From assembly GCF_002699985.1 (NCBI RefSeq), contig NZ_LKBT01000006.1, positions 62,001-126,000 on the forward strand: a stretch of 64,000 bases of DNA, written 5' to 3'. Of this stretch, positions 29,388 to 37,312 are shown piece by piece. The stretch comes from Pseudomonas sp. ICMP 561 (GTDB taxonomy: Bacteria; Pseudomonadota; Gammaproteobacteria; Pseudomonadales; Pseudomonadaceae). The notes under the pieces are model-generated. The model saw nothing but the letters and a program-made list of their open reading frames with translations. It made no database searches and had not been told where the DNA came from. Position 1 is the first letter of the stretch, and every line of letters begins with the position of its first letter. A program made the translations under genes and the position numbers.

Positions 29388-30644
29388 TCACTCTTCGTCG
29401 TCTCCCTCGCGAAAGCTGATCGTGTGATTGTCGAAGTCAGCGGTGATGTACCCTTTCCTGGAGGTAGAGAGCTTCCGGAAAATATCAAACCCTTCCAAGA
29501 TCGCTTTCTCCCATTGCCACAAGGCGCATCGCTCGACTTCGTAACCTCTTACGAACTCTTGAATCGATTTCAACAGGTCGTAGTCGATGTGATCGACATC
29601 CTCAAACAGATCACACTCAAGACCGCGGCCAAAAATGAACGTGGCCACACCTTCTTCTATGAGGATGGCCCTAGCGCCGTCTTGGTTTTCGTCGAGGTCA
29701 GGAACACTTTTGCGCTTGAGGTGAAGAAGAGCTCTTAGGACAGGCGACCAGCCTAGATGCACCGCGAATGCGATGTGGAAAACATCGTGAAAACGATAGT
29801 CGTCGCGCTCCATTTTGTTGTCGGTCAGGCGATCGCCAATGATGATCTTGTTGCACTTTTGAATGACGTACTGCTTACCGCCAATGTTCTCTTCGGCGAT
29901 GAAAAACTCTAAATGCGAGGGCAGCCTTTCATTTTTTGGCATGTCCTCATCAATTCGGGGGGGATAAGTAATCTCCCCAGGCCAGCGGCTGAACGTTTTC
30001 TTGAGGTTCCCAAGGGCAGCCGCATCCATATCCACCCCGGCGGAGTCTGCAGCAGCAACCAGTGCTCGGAAAATATCCACCAGATGCGCCGAAAGCTTGT
30101 CCCGGTTTCTGGTGAACATGTCGTTCTTGAAATCGTTTAGCAGGTCGCCTACGCAACCCGCGAGCGTCAGAACTTGGGCGCTAAAGGCCTCTTCCGAGAC
30201 AGGCTTCTCAACCCGACTCTGCATGTCACCAAATACAAGGTTTGGCTCCGAAGGTTCAACGATGTCCCAGTCTTCGATTTCTCGGAAGACCCGTTGAGAA
30301 AGCGTGGATAAATCGAGTTGGGCACGAGATGCGAGGTTTGAAAAGTACCAAAGCACATCGCCAAGCTCCTCGAGAATGATGGCGTTGTACCTTTTGAACG
30401 CCGCCCGATCACGCTGTCGTTTCTTAAGTGCGCTCAGCAGACTACCTACCTCGCCGAACAAGCCTAGGATCGTAAGCTCCAAGCCCGTATCCGGGAGTTT
30501 ATCCGTCGTCTTAGCGATTTTTTGATAGGTGCTTATGCTCATGGTCCAGTCGTCGCTCACTTCAGGAGGAAGGACTACGAACTGTTCAGGCACTTGAAGG
30601 GGGTCGTGGCAATTGCCCAATTGAGGAGTAGTGTTCGCGTCCAT
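29388..30644 (-). CDS. MazG-like nucleotide pyrophosphohydrolase with MazG_C domain
   Basis: 418 residues. The first MazG repeat (about 40-112) has the acidic metal motif GLFGEVGSLLSAL...LEELGDVLWYFSNLA (E-x-x-x and EExxD). A second, degenerate MazG-like helical repeat (about 165-238) ends LGNLKKTFSRWP and lacks most acids. The C-terminal domain YRFHDVFHIAFAVHLGWSPVLRALLHLKRKSVPD...DGARAILIEEGVATFIF matches the MazG_C family, known from DNA-modification gene clusters. The likely job is removing specific NTPs/dNTPs. It starts with GGAGGG 5 nt before the ATG and heads the minus-strand cluster. Confidence 0.78.
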   Translation of the reverse strand: MDANTTPQLGNCHDPLQVPEQFVVLPPEVSDDWTMSISTYQKIAKTTDKLPDTGLELTILGLFGEVGSLLSALKKRQRDRAAFKRYNAIILEELGDVLWYFSNLASRAQLDLSTLSQRVFREIEDWDIVEPSEPNLVFGDMQSRVEKPVSEEAFSAQVLTLAGCVGDLLNDFKNDMFTRNRDKLSAHLVDIFRALVAAADSAGVDMDAAALGNLKKTFSRWPGEITYPPRIDEDMPKNERLPSHLEFFIAEENIGGKQYVIQKCNKIIIGDRLTDNKMERDDYRFHDVFHIAFAVHLGWSPVLRALLHLKRKSVPDLDENQDGARAILIEEGVATFIFGRGLECDLFEDVDHIDYDLLKSIQEFVRGYEVERCALWQWEKAILEGFDIFRKLSTSRKGYITADFDNHTISFREGDDEE

Positions 30645-30798
30645 GCGGCCCTCCGGCCAGAAGTCTCAGTACAAAACCGTGAGAAAATTTAAAGCTGTCT
30701 CTTTGCTACCATCATCATGGGGTATCGAAACTGATTTGCACAACCCCCAAGAACGGGCCCAGTGGGTTGGGCCATAACATCTGCTCAATCATTCGCGT

Positions 30799-30996
30799 TT
30801 GAGGAATTATTACGAAACCTGGTCAGTCGATTATGACAACGATGTATCTGAAGAAAACTACTGCGGCCCCCGCATGCTCGGTGACCTCTTCGACTCGTTG
30901 CTCCCGGCCTCTGGAGCGCGCCGGCCCATGCGGATCATGGATGCCTGCTGCGGGGATTTTCGCGTGTCGATGGTTGTGATTTATCGCCGGCCATGA
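30799..30996 (+). pseudogene. Truncated SAM-dependent methyltransferase (N-terminal fragment)
   Basis: 65 codons from a TTG. NYYETWSVDYDNDVSEENYCGPRMLGDLFDSLL...MRIMDACCGDFRVS is the N-terminus of a class I methyltransferase up to the glycine-rich SAM loop (normally D-x-G-C-G-T-G). Similarity stops there and the IS66 relic begins on the other strand, so the gene was cut by insertion or deletion. Confidence 0.6.
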
Positions 30997-30997
30997 C

Positions 30998-31248
30998 TAA
31001 CTTGGCGCGCGAAACCCAGGCCTCCAAGCTGTAAAGTTGAGCGCTCGCCTTCGCGCCTGTGGGCGTATCCCAGTACAAAATTTTCACGCGGTTGCGGGCT
31101 TGACGAGGAAGACAAATAGCACCGGATCGGACACGGCGACCTTGATGTCCAGCTCGACCAGCGCAGCCAGGCCATCAACGGATTTTCGGAAGTCGACGGG
31201 CCTAGGGGTAAAGATAGACTTTTTCGACTTCGCGTCGCGTCGCGTCAT
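30998..31248 (-). mobile_element. IS66-family tnpB (IS66 Orf2) relic
   Basis: Minus-strand translation from 31248 gives MTRRDAKSKK...RPVDFRKSVDGLAALVELDIKV...DPVLFVFL, the hallmark of IS66 TnpB. The frame stops at 31084. A shift of one frame continues with RNRVKILYW. The N-terminal frame and the C-terminal part are both damaged. Neither tnpA, tnpC nor terminal repeats are present, so it is inactive. Confidence 0.75.
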
Positions 31249-31544
31249 GGCGGATTGGCTCTAGAAAGAAATCGGGAACAGAACCCGGGATCACTTGGCG
31301 GCGTTCATGTTTAGTTCATGGGGCAGTTACGTTTTATTCACCCATAGAAGCCCTCACAGGTCCCGCTTTTCAACGGAGTCTCTCGTCGTTGCAGAACGCC
31401 TTGACTCATCTATTGAGATGCCTGCAATTACTGCTTTGACCTTCAAAAATCACCTTTAGAGGCCCAAAAACTGGGTCAGTTTTTTACAGCTCTGAGCAGA
31501 AGCTTCTTGAAATCAACTCGTAGCACCTTCAGACTTTGATCATT

Positions 31545-33299
31545 ATGGGAGAGCACGCATTGAAGTCACATGATGATTTGGAAGAAAGTGTTGTAGCACT
31601 TGGTTTGGATCCAACGCTTTCGATGGATATCGCACCCGAAGTACGCAGAGCCTATGCATATCAAAGTGCGGCAGGAGTTACTCTAATTTGCGAAGCAATA
31701 AAAAGAAACACCTATAAAGAATTTTGGTTTGAGCACCATGACGACATACTTGGCGTAAAACACAACGGAAAGTTTGATGTCTTTCAAGTAAAAACTAGGG
31801 AATCTACTAAAAAATGGATATTGAGAGACAAGGAGATCATCAAAGCAATCACAAAATTTGGACGTCTTGAGGGCAGCCTGGGGCTCAAAATAGATAATTA
31901 TTTCATATATTCAAATGCACTCCCCTACCTCCCTTCCGAGTCAACTCCAAATAGCCCCAGGCAGAAAACTAGCTTGTTGTCATTGAAAGAAGCCATTGCA
32001 AACTCTGCCGATACCCCTTTAGAGCCTGCATACCTTGAAGAGCTGGACAAACTATCAGCATCCATAGGTCAATCAACAAAAACCACAATTAGCATAATCT
32101 GTAAATTGGAATTCATCAAAGGTAGAAGCTTAGAAGACTTTCGCGAAGGGTTAGCATCAGATTTATTTTCGCTTCCTCACCTACAGAAGCTCTCATTATC
32201 CAAACTGCACAATTTAAGCAGGTTGATTTTTCAAAGGGTGGAAAAGGCCAGCACTCTAGATTTACCTGGTCTAGATGTTCTTACATCCGTTATTTCGAAA
32301 GCCGGCGTACCTACCCGGATGATTGAAAACAAGTGCGTGACTGTTTCAACTGCTAAAGCAATGCTTGATACAGAGCTAGGGTTGGACCGAAAAAAATATC
32401 GTCTTAAATTTTTTGGAATTGTAGCAGCAATAATAGGATGCACCGCTCTGAGCGGTTTGTATTTTTACAAGCCAGAAGCAGAGGCATTGCTGGAAAAGTC
32501 TGTTAGGGTAGTTTACTCCGCAAGAAATGCACCGCTCCCTCCAACTTTTCCCGAGTCTATCTCTGCGATCCGCGCGGCAAAACTGCCTCTCGACAGCTTG
32601 GATCTAGAAGGTGCAACCGTGCGATGCCAAGATTTATCAAAGTTGAACCTAAGCCGAATGAACGGCCAGTGGATCAGAGGCACTGGCGCTAAATTCATTG
32701 AATCACAGTTATATATGGCCAACTTCACGCAAAGCGAACTCAATGCTTCCTCATACGCGAGAGCCACAGCCGATAGTTCAATATTTGATCGATCCAATAT
32801 GCTGTATACGGATTTCTCCGACTCAATTGTTAGATGGTCAAGCTTTAAGAGTGCCACACTCAATGGATCTGACTTCTCTAGATCAGACTTTTCACAGTCC
32901 GACCTTTCAGATGCAGACCTAACGTTTGCAGAGCTTAAAAATGCTAATTTCTCCGATTCAAAACTTTACAACACTAAACTGGAAAAAGCCAACATCTCTG
33001 GTACAAATTTCAAAGGTGCGCAGGGACTAACTCAAAACATGATCAACTCGACATGTAGCAACCCGCACACCCCACCATCTTTAGATATAGGTCTAAAGCC
33101 TCCGACCGCTGATTGCTTCACTGACGAAATATCGAAAGAGGAGCGCTTAGTTACACAGCAAGTTTATGCACTCATAGGGCAGATGGCGGCACTTGGCGGC
33201 TATTGCAATGACGGAGAATTTATACCTCGCGCTCCTGATGGACATGGCCATGCCGAAAAAGAAATGCCTTTCTTTATACCACTAAAACCAAAGGAGTGA
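31545..33299 (+). CDS. DUF4297/Cap4-like nuclease fused to a membrane helix and pentapeptide repeats
   Basis: 584 residues from the ATG (a TTG at 31536 is also in frame; TTG at 31560 has GGGAGAG 6 nt upstream and may be the true start). Residues about 35-90 match the DUF4297/Cap4 PD-(D/E)XK nuclease: YQSAAGVTLICEAI, FWFEHHDDILGV and FDVFQVKTRE. A single membrane helix lies at about 288-308 (FFGIVAAIIGCTALSGLYFY). About residues 350-505 form A(D/N)Lxx-type pentapeptide repeats (LSDADLTFAELKNANFSDSKL). Very AT-rich, a lone gene with its own terminator. Candidate single-gene defence protein; the domain order is not one I know. Confidence 0.75.
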   Translation: MGEHALKSHDDLEESVVALGLDPTLSMDIAPEVRRAYAYQSAAGVTLICEAIKRNTYKEFWFEHHDDILGVKHNGKFDVFQVKTRESTKKWILRDKEIIKAITKFGRLEGSLGLKIDNYFIYSNALPYLPSESTPNSPRQKTSLLSLKEAIANSADTPLEPAYLEELDKLSASIGQSTKTTISIICKLEFIKGRSLEDFREGLASDLFSLPHLQKLSLSKLHNLSRLIFQRVEKASTLDLPGLDVLTSVISKAGVPTRMIENKCVTVSTAKAMLDTELGLDRKKYRLKFFGIVAAIIGCTALSGLYFYKPEAEALLEKSVRVVYSARNAPLPPTFPESISAIRAAKLPLDSLDLEGATVRCQDLSKLNLSRMNGQWIRGTGAKFIESQLYMANFTQSELNASSYARATADSSIFDRSNMLYTDFSDSIVRWSSFKSATLNGSDFSRSDFSQSDLSDADLTFAELKNANFSDSKLYNTKLEKANISGTNFKGAQGLTQNMINSTCSNPHTPPSLDIGLKPPTADCFTDEISKEERLVTQQVYALIGQMAALGGYCNDGEFIPRAPDGHGHAEKEMPFFIPLKPKE

Positions 33300-33316
33300 C
33301 GCTGCGCAGTAGATAA

Positions 33317-33340
33317 GCCGAAACATTAAAAATGTTCGGC
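33317..33340 (+). terminator. Terminator after the nuclease-pentapeptide gene
   Basis: GCCGAA(A)CAT...ATGTTCGGC stem with an AAAA-containing loop, 17 nt after the stop codon. Confidence 0.65.
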
Positions 33341-33471
33341 CTTACCTAGATCCTGTACGAAAAATAGTGCCGCAAACAACGCATGACACAAACTAGTGTG
33401 CGACCTCCGAAATAAACTCTCCTCGAAACTGGCTATACTTTCCCTGTTAAGAGCATTTTGGAGGCAAGCAG

Positions 33472-33606
33472 ATGAACTCGCAGAATATTGCCCTCACGCC
33501 AGGAGAGCACCGCGAACTCAGCTGCTGCACCAGTCCAGTCTGCCACTATCAGTCAGCGTTGTGGGCTTCGTTCTCGGGTGATTTTTCTGGTGGTTCAAGG
33601 ATATGA
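33472..33606 (+). CDS. Possible 44-residue peptide
   Basis: The ATG is preceded by TTTTGGAGG (spacing 7 nt), and TATACT at 33434-33439 could be a -10 element. It encodes MNSQNIALTPGEHRELSCC...SALWASFSGDFSGG. Too short to judge by coding bias, but the ribosome site is strong. Function unknown. Confidence 0.4.
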   Translation: MNSQNIALTPGEHRELSCCTSPVCHYQSALWASFSGDFSGGSRI

Positions 33607-34272
33607 CATAGCTGATTGACTTTTCTCTGTGCTCAGTTACTCGTTGGTGCCAGTGTTTTCAAAAGTTCCGATTAGAGAGACTGATTGATAAGCCCGGGCG
33701 CGCGCGTTCTTCGTACCCTACGGTTCCGCCCGAGCTGGCCGCCTTGCTTACTAGCTAAATGCGCAACGGCTTATGGCAGATTGTTGCCTTTTGTTTGTTG
33801 CCCCGGCAGCTCATCATGAAAGCGAAGTACTTTAGCTAGCGCGGATATTGACGGCTGTCGGATCAAATATAAGTGGGCGGCCAGGTCGAATACAAATTCT
33901 CAAGGTATTCCAGTTGGTATTCCAATCAAAAAATAAAAAAAATATTAACTTTATAAATCAATAAGATAAAAGTCAGATTCAGATTACCCCGGCACCAAAA
34001 TCCCCATTACAAAAAAGCACCTCGCGGCCAACGATGATCCCCACAACCGCAACTGGTGCTTCTAAAGGTCGACGGTCAGGCGCTCATGCCCAGTAATACA
34101 TCCAGACTTCAACCTCAAGACGAAATATATATAAATACCCCCTTCGCCTCCTGCTGGAACCCTAACCTGCGCGCCGTCGTTGCCAAATCAACGACCGGAT
34201 TTGACGATCCGACTTCGATCTATGCGCAGTTGTGTACCTCCCGCAGGCTTGGTTTGCCTACGGGAGGGCCAT
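33607..34272. other. Non-coding right-flank candidate of the island
   Basis: No gene supported. It contains the degenerate GGTATTCC pair (33903-33922), an AT-rich block, attachment-like repeat A (33954-34061) and a hairpin at about 34238-34267 (CCTCCCG/CGGGAGG). An open frame from 34056 that runs into the structured RNA is considered spurious. Confidence 0.45.
33954..34061 (+). repeat. Attachment-like repeat A (tRNA-like end plus hairpin)
   Basis: TAAATCAATAAG (33954-33965), then GATTCAGATTACCCCGGCACC, then a hairpin AAGCACC...GGTGCTT (34015-34061) with inner GCGG/CCGC. Repeat B at 34841-34931 has the same three parts in the same order. The middle part resembles a tRNA/tmRNA T-arm plus acceptor end (18 of 25 positions match the ssrA 3' end). 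Confidence 0.5.
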
Positions 34273-34348
34273 GGTGGCTGTGCGTGGGAGACCTTCGGGT
34301 CTGCCGGCTGAGATCGACCGGTTCGTCAACCCGCGTACAGCTGCCACC
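34273..34348 (+). ncRNA. Candidate structured RNA, copy A
   Basis: 76 nt folding into: P1 GGTGGC/GCCACC (34273-34278 with 34343-34348); P2 TGTGCGTGGG/CCCGCGTACA (34279-34288 with 34330-34339), separated from P1 by a 3-nt GCT bulge; P3 AGACC-TTCG-GGTCT (34289-34302); P4 CCGG/CCGG (34304-34307 with 34318-34321). Copy B at 44539-44614 has the same length and fold with compensating base changes. It ends 56 nt before the downstream gene start. Overall shape recalls C4-type antisense RNAs; not proven. Confidence 0.7.
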
Positions 34349-34404
34349 CTTTCAATTTGAAGAAAATGTTGTGGCGGCTCCATTTCGAACAGGATTTCCT
34401 GCAT

Positions 34405-34731
34405 ATGAGCCACAGCCCACCACTCCCCCGCTACATCCCTCTCACCCAACCAAGCCTGGATAACCCCGTTTTTCTGCTGGACTCCGAAGCGCCATTGAAA
34501 GACCTGCAAGCCTGCGCGGAGCTGCGGGTGAGTCTTGTCACGCGCTTCCTCGATACGCTGGTCAACATGAAGCCCACCAACGCGGATGAAACCGATCTGG
34601 TGACCATCGCCAGTACCGCACATCTGCTGATGCTGGAAGCATGCGATGTGCACCGGGTGATCGAGAAGCGTCTTTGGAGCTCTGGCGAGACGGTGTTCAA
34701 CGGTTGTGAGCCTGAACGGCAGTCAGCATGA
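34405..34731 (+). CDS. DUF3077/DUF6124-like small protein
   Basis: 108 residues from MSHSPPLPRYIPLTQPS. An in-frame extension to 34357 is possible, but the chosen start has AGGA upstream and the same 56-nt distance from the structured RNA as in the paralogous locus. PVFLLDSEAPLKDLQACAELRVSLVTRFLDTL...VTIASTAHLLMLEACDVHRVIEKRLW forms two helices with the family's pattern. It resembles the gene at 44671 in architecture. Pseudomonas genomes carry many such genes; function unknown. Confidence 0.75.
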   Translation: MSHSPPLPRYIPLTQPSLDNPVFLLDSEAPLKDLQACAELRVSLVTRFLDTLVNMKPTNADETDLVTIASTAHLLMLEACDVHRVIEKRLWSSGETVFNGCEPERQSA

Positions 34732-34840
34732 CGATGCATTTTCAGTGGTGCATTTGATTGAGATGGCGCGATGCAAGATGGAGGACCCAGTGAAGTTCAG
34801 CCACAGTGCCCCCCTAAAAACAAAATCGAAGTTAACGAAG

Positions 34841-34931
34841 TAAATCAATAAGTTACCGAGCCAATTCAACTTACCCGGGCCACCCAATTAGCTCTATAAA
34901 CAAGGCACTTAGCGGATATCGCAAGTGCCTT
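34841..34931 (+). repeat. Attachment-like repeat B with terminator hairpin
   Basis: TAAATCAATAAG (34841-34852), then AATTCAACTTACCCGGGCCACC, then a 9-bp perfect hairpin AAGGCACTT/AAGTGCCTT (34902-34931) that can also terminate transcription from the DUF3077-like gene. Same element order as repeat A; the two bracket an 887-bp unit. Confidence 0.5.
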
Positions 34932-35014
34932 ATTCGTGCCTGAGTGGGTAGTTGCTCGGGGCTTTGAGGAGCAATGGACCCAAGGCAATTTACCACCCAC
35001 AACCTACGCCACTT

Positions 35015-36091
35015 TCACGGCGCTGCATCCTTCGGTAATCCCGTCTGCGGATCCAACCCCTTGGCTTGTGCCATCTTGCCCACTAACGTCTCCGACGGCG
35101 CCTCGTGCGGTGCGAGTTGCTCTTTCTTCCACTGAAAAGTCCCGTCCCATTCGGGCAAAGCTGCAGGAGGCAGCGGCACAATTTGATTCAGGTCGGGCAC
35201 TCGCGGGTCGAAGTTTTGCTCATCGATCAAGAAAATACGGATCTTCTCGTATCGTTCATAACGCGCGGCGTCACTCTTCATTCCTAGTGTTTCAGGCCCG
35301 CTCGCTTTCTCGTTAAAAGCATCCACAAGTCTGGCTGCAGCAGCAGTTTCACCCATCATTATTGCTTGCTGGAATCCCGCCATCGCTTCGGCGTAGTGCC
35401 GGTCTCTGGCTTGTTTGATGGCAAGCTCGTACATCGCACCACCGTGTCCTTGCTGGGCGGCACAGCGGTAGAGCGGCAACGCGAATGCGATGTCCTTGGC
35501 CTTCGCACCGAATGCCTTGGACATTGCGATCGAGTTGACGTCGAGATACTCGGCCAGTCGGTGCTGCGCCTGGGCATTACCCAGGTCCGCTGCCTTGCGA
35601 TACAGGGTTAATGCCTCGGTAAGATTCCATGCCTGGGCATACATAGCGGCCTCGAGCAGGTAGCCTCGCGACGGATACTGCTGTGTGAGCAACGTCGCCA
35701 GGCGCTCGGTCTCTTTCTGGCGATTGCGGCGAAGCTCAGTGACAACACCATCGTAGCTGTCATCGATCAACTTCCACTGTAGGGACCTCAATGCCTCGGT
35801 CGCATCGGCGTTTCCATACGCGGACGCGATACGGTAATAGCGACTGATGCGATTGAATTCATCGAGACTCCCACTGTTGTAATCCCCCTCTCGCATGTAT
35901 TCAAGATGGCGTGCATAGAGGAATAATCGTTGTGCATCTGAATCCTGAGGCACGACCGAGGGGCCCGTATCCTGCGTGCACACGAAGTCTCTGCGTATAC
36001 CGCTGGCCTCGATCGGCGATTCCTTTCCAACGGTCACGTTAGACCAAATCGCTAGCAACGATGCAAACAGCCCAGCTTGTATCACCTTCAT
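35015..36091 (-). CDS. Sel1-like repeat periplasmic protein (DUF6396-like)
   Basis: 358 residues from MKVIQAGLFASLLAIWSNVTVG, a signal peptide, with AAAGGA about 14 nt upstream; longer in-frame starts lack this. The mature protein holds helical Sel1/TPR-type repeats: ALTLYRKAADLGNAQAQHRLAEYLD, IAFALPLYRCAAQQGHGGAMYELAIKQA and HYAEAMAGFQQAIMMGETAAAARLVDAF. Such proteins often sit near type VI effectors as immunity or adaptor proteins, but no effector is visible here. It ends DAAP. Confidence 0.75.
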   Translation of the reverse strand: MKVIQAGLFASLLAIWSNVTVGKESPIEASGIRRDFVCTQDTGPSVVPQDSDAQRLFLYARHLEYMREGDYNSGSLDEFNRISRYYRIASAYGNADATEALRSLQWKLIDDSYDGVVTELRRNRQKETERLATLLTQQYPSRGYLLEAAMYAQAWNLTEALTLYRKAADLGNAQAQHRLAEYLDVNSIAMSKAFGAKAKDIAFALPLYRCAAQQGHGGAMYELAIKQARDRHYAEAMAGFQQAIMMGETAAAARLVDAFNEKASGPETLGMKSDAARYERYEKIRIFLIDEQNFDPRVPDLNQIVPLPPAALPEWDGTFQWKKEQLAPHEAPSETLVGKMAQAKGLDPQTGLPKDAAP

Positions 36092-36143
36092 AGGAGCATT
36101 CCTTTCCATCCTTTGGTTTTTTTGGTCGATCTGAATGGGGCCG

Positions 36144-37127
36144 CTATTCCAGCCTCCCACCGTGCGCCCTTGCATGCTTGATGTCTCTCGACGGCGGGGC
36201 TCCGAAACGTCGGGTGTATTCGCGGCTGAATTGGGCGACGCTTTCATATCCGACCCGCAACGCGGCGGTGTTCACGTCTACCCTGTCGGTCAACATCAGG
36301 CTGCGCGCGGCTTGCAGCCGTAACGACTTTTGATATTGAACAGGGCTGGTGCCGGTCAGTTTGCGAAAGTTGTGATGCAGAGTGGAACTGGCCATGCCTG
36401 ATCGTTCGGCGAGCTCGGCCACGTGAAGCGGCTTTTCGTAGTGGAGTTTCAACCACTCAATGGCTCTGACGATGCCTTTGTCTCGATGACCGTCGCGGGT
36501 GACACTGCGCAACCACTGGCCCGCACTGCTCAGCAGCAGTCGGACGCATATCTCCCGCTTGATCAGGTCCGACATCAGGCCAGCCTCAAGTGGCTGCTCG
36601 ATCAGTGTGGCGAGCCGGGTGAATGCGTCGAGCATCTCGCTTGATGCCATTCCAGATGCGAAGCCCCGCGCTTGAGAAGGCACGTCCTGTTTGGAAGGTG
36701 TCTGCATCTGGATGACTTCGTTAAGCAAGGCCAGGTCGAGCTTCAGCACGATGGATAAATAAGGCGTCTGCTCGCTTGCCGCTGTCACGCGAGCCAGTGT
36801 CGGAATGTCGACCGATGTGACAAAGAACATTCCCTGCCCAAAATCACAGGCCTCTTCACCGAACGTGATTTCCTTCGACCCCTGCAGAATGATTGCCACG
36901 CAGGGCTCATAAATGCAGTAAGTGGGCGTGCCCAATTCAGCCATTCGGTAGAAGGTCAGGTCTGGAATCGACGTCTTGCAGATCTCGTTCAGACCGATCT
37001 GCCGGGAGACTTTTTCGATAAGCCGGCCGAGTGCCTGGAGACGCTCGTTGGGCTCAACAGATTCGCGCGGGCTAAGGGAATGCGCATGCTCGAAACCGAA
37101 TTGCGAGATAGAACCGCTCGTCATCAC
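36144..37127 (-). CDS. AraC-family transcriptional regulator
   Basis: 327 residues. The N-terminal AraC_N-type cupin (about 50-200: PTYCIYEPCVAIILQGSKEITFGEEACDFGQGMFFVTSVDIP) is followed by two C-terminal helix-turn-helix motifs (PLHVAELAERSGMASSTLHHNFRKLTG and VNTAALRVGYESVAQFSREYTRRFGAPPSRD). It diverges from an aldo/keto reductase gene (186 bp gap), its probable target. Effector unknown. Confidence 0.9.
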   Translation of the reverse strand: MMTSGSISQFGFEHAHSLSPRESVEPNERLQALGRLIEKVSRQIGLNEICKTSIPDLTFYRMAELGTPTYCIYEPCVAIILQGSKEITFGEEACDFGQGMFFVTSVDIPTLARVTAASEQTPYLSIVLKLDLALLNEVIQMQTPSKQDVPSQARGFASGMASSEMLDAFTRLATLIEQPLEAGLMSDLIKREICVRLLLSSAGQWLRSVTRDGHRDKGIVRAIEWLKLHYEKPLHVAELAERSGMASSTLHHNFRKLTGTSPVQYQKSLRLQAARSLMLTDRVDVNTAALRVGYESVAQFSREYTRRFGAPPSRDIKHARAHGGRLE

Positions 37128-37312
37128 AGGCGCCCCAGTTAACGGAAGGTTCGAGTCTGCTGAGAGTGCGTGCTCAGCACAAGCGTATCGGCAGGATTAT
37201 GCATAAACCACGGCGATTTAGGGTCACTCGCCTATCCCTGGTTGTTCTAATTTCTATCGCGAATATCGGCTTCAATGAGCCCGTAGAACTTCAGCCGCGA
37301 ACGGAGAGCTTT

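Noticed and set aside
34056..34463. 135-codon open frame running through the structured RNA
   Set aside because: The helices explain the sequence better, and the frame has no ribosome site and overlaps the DUF3077-like gene in another frame.
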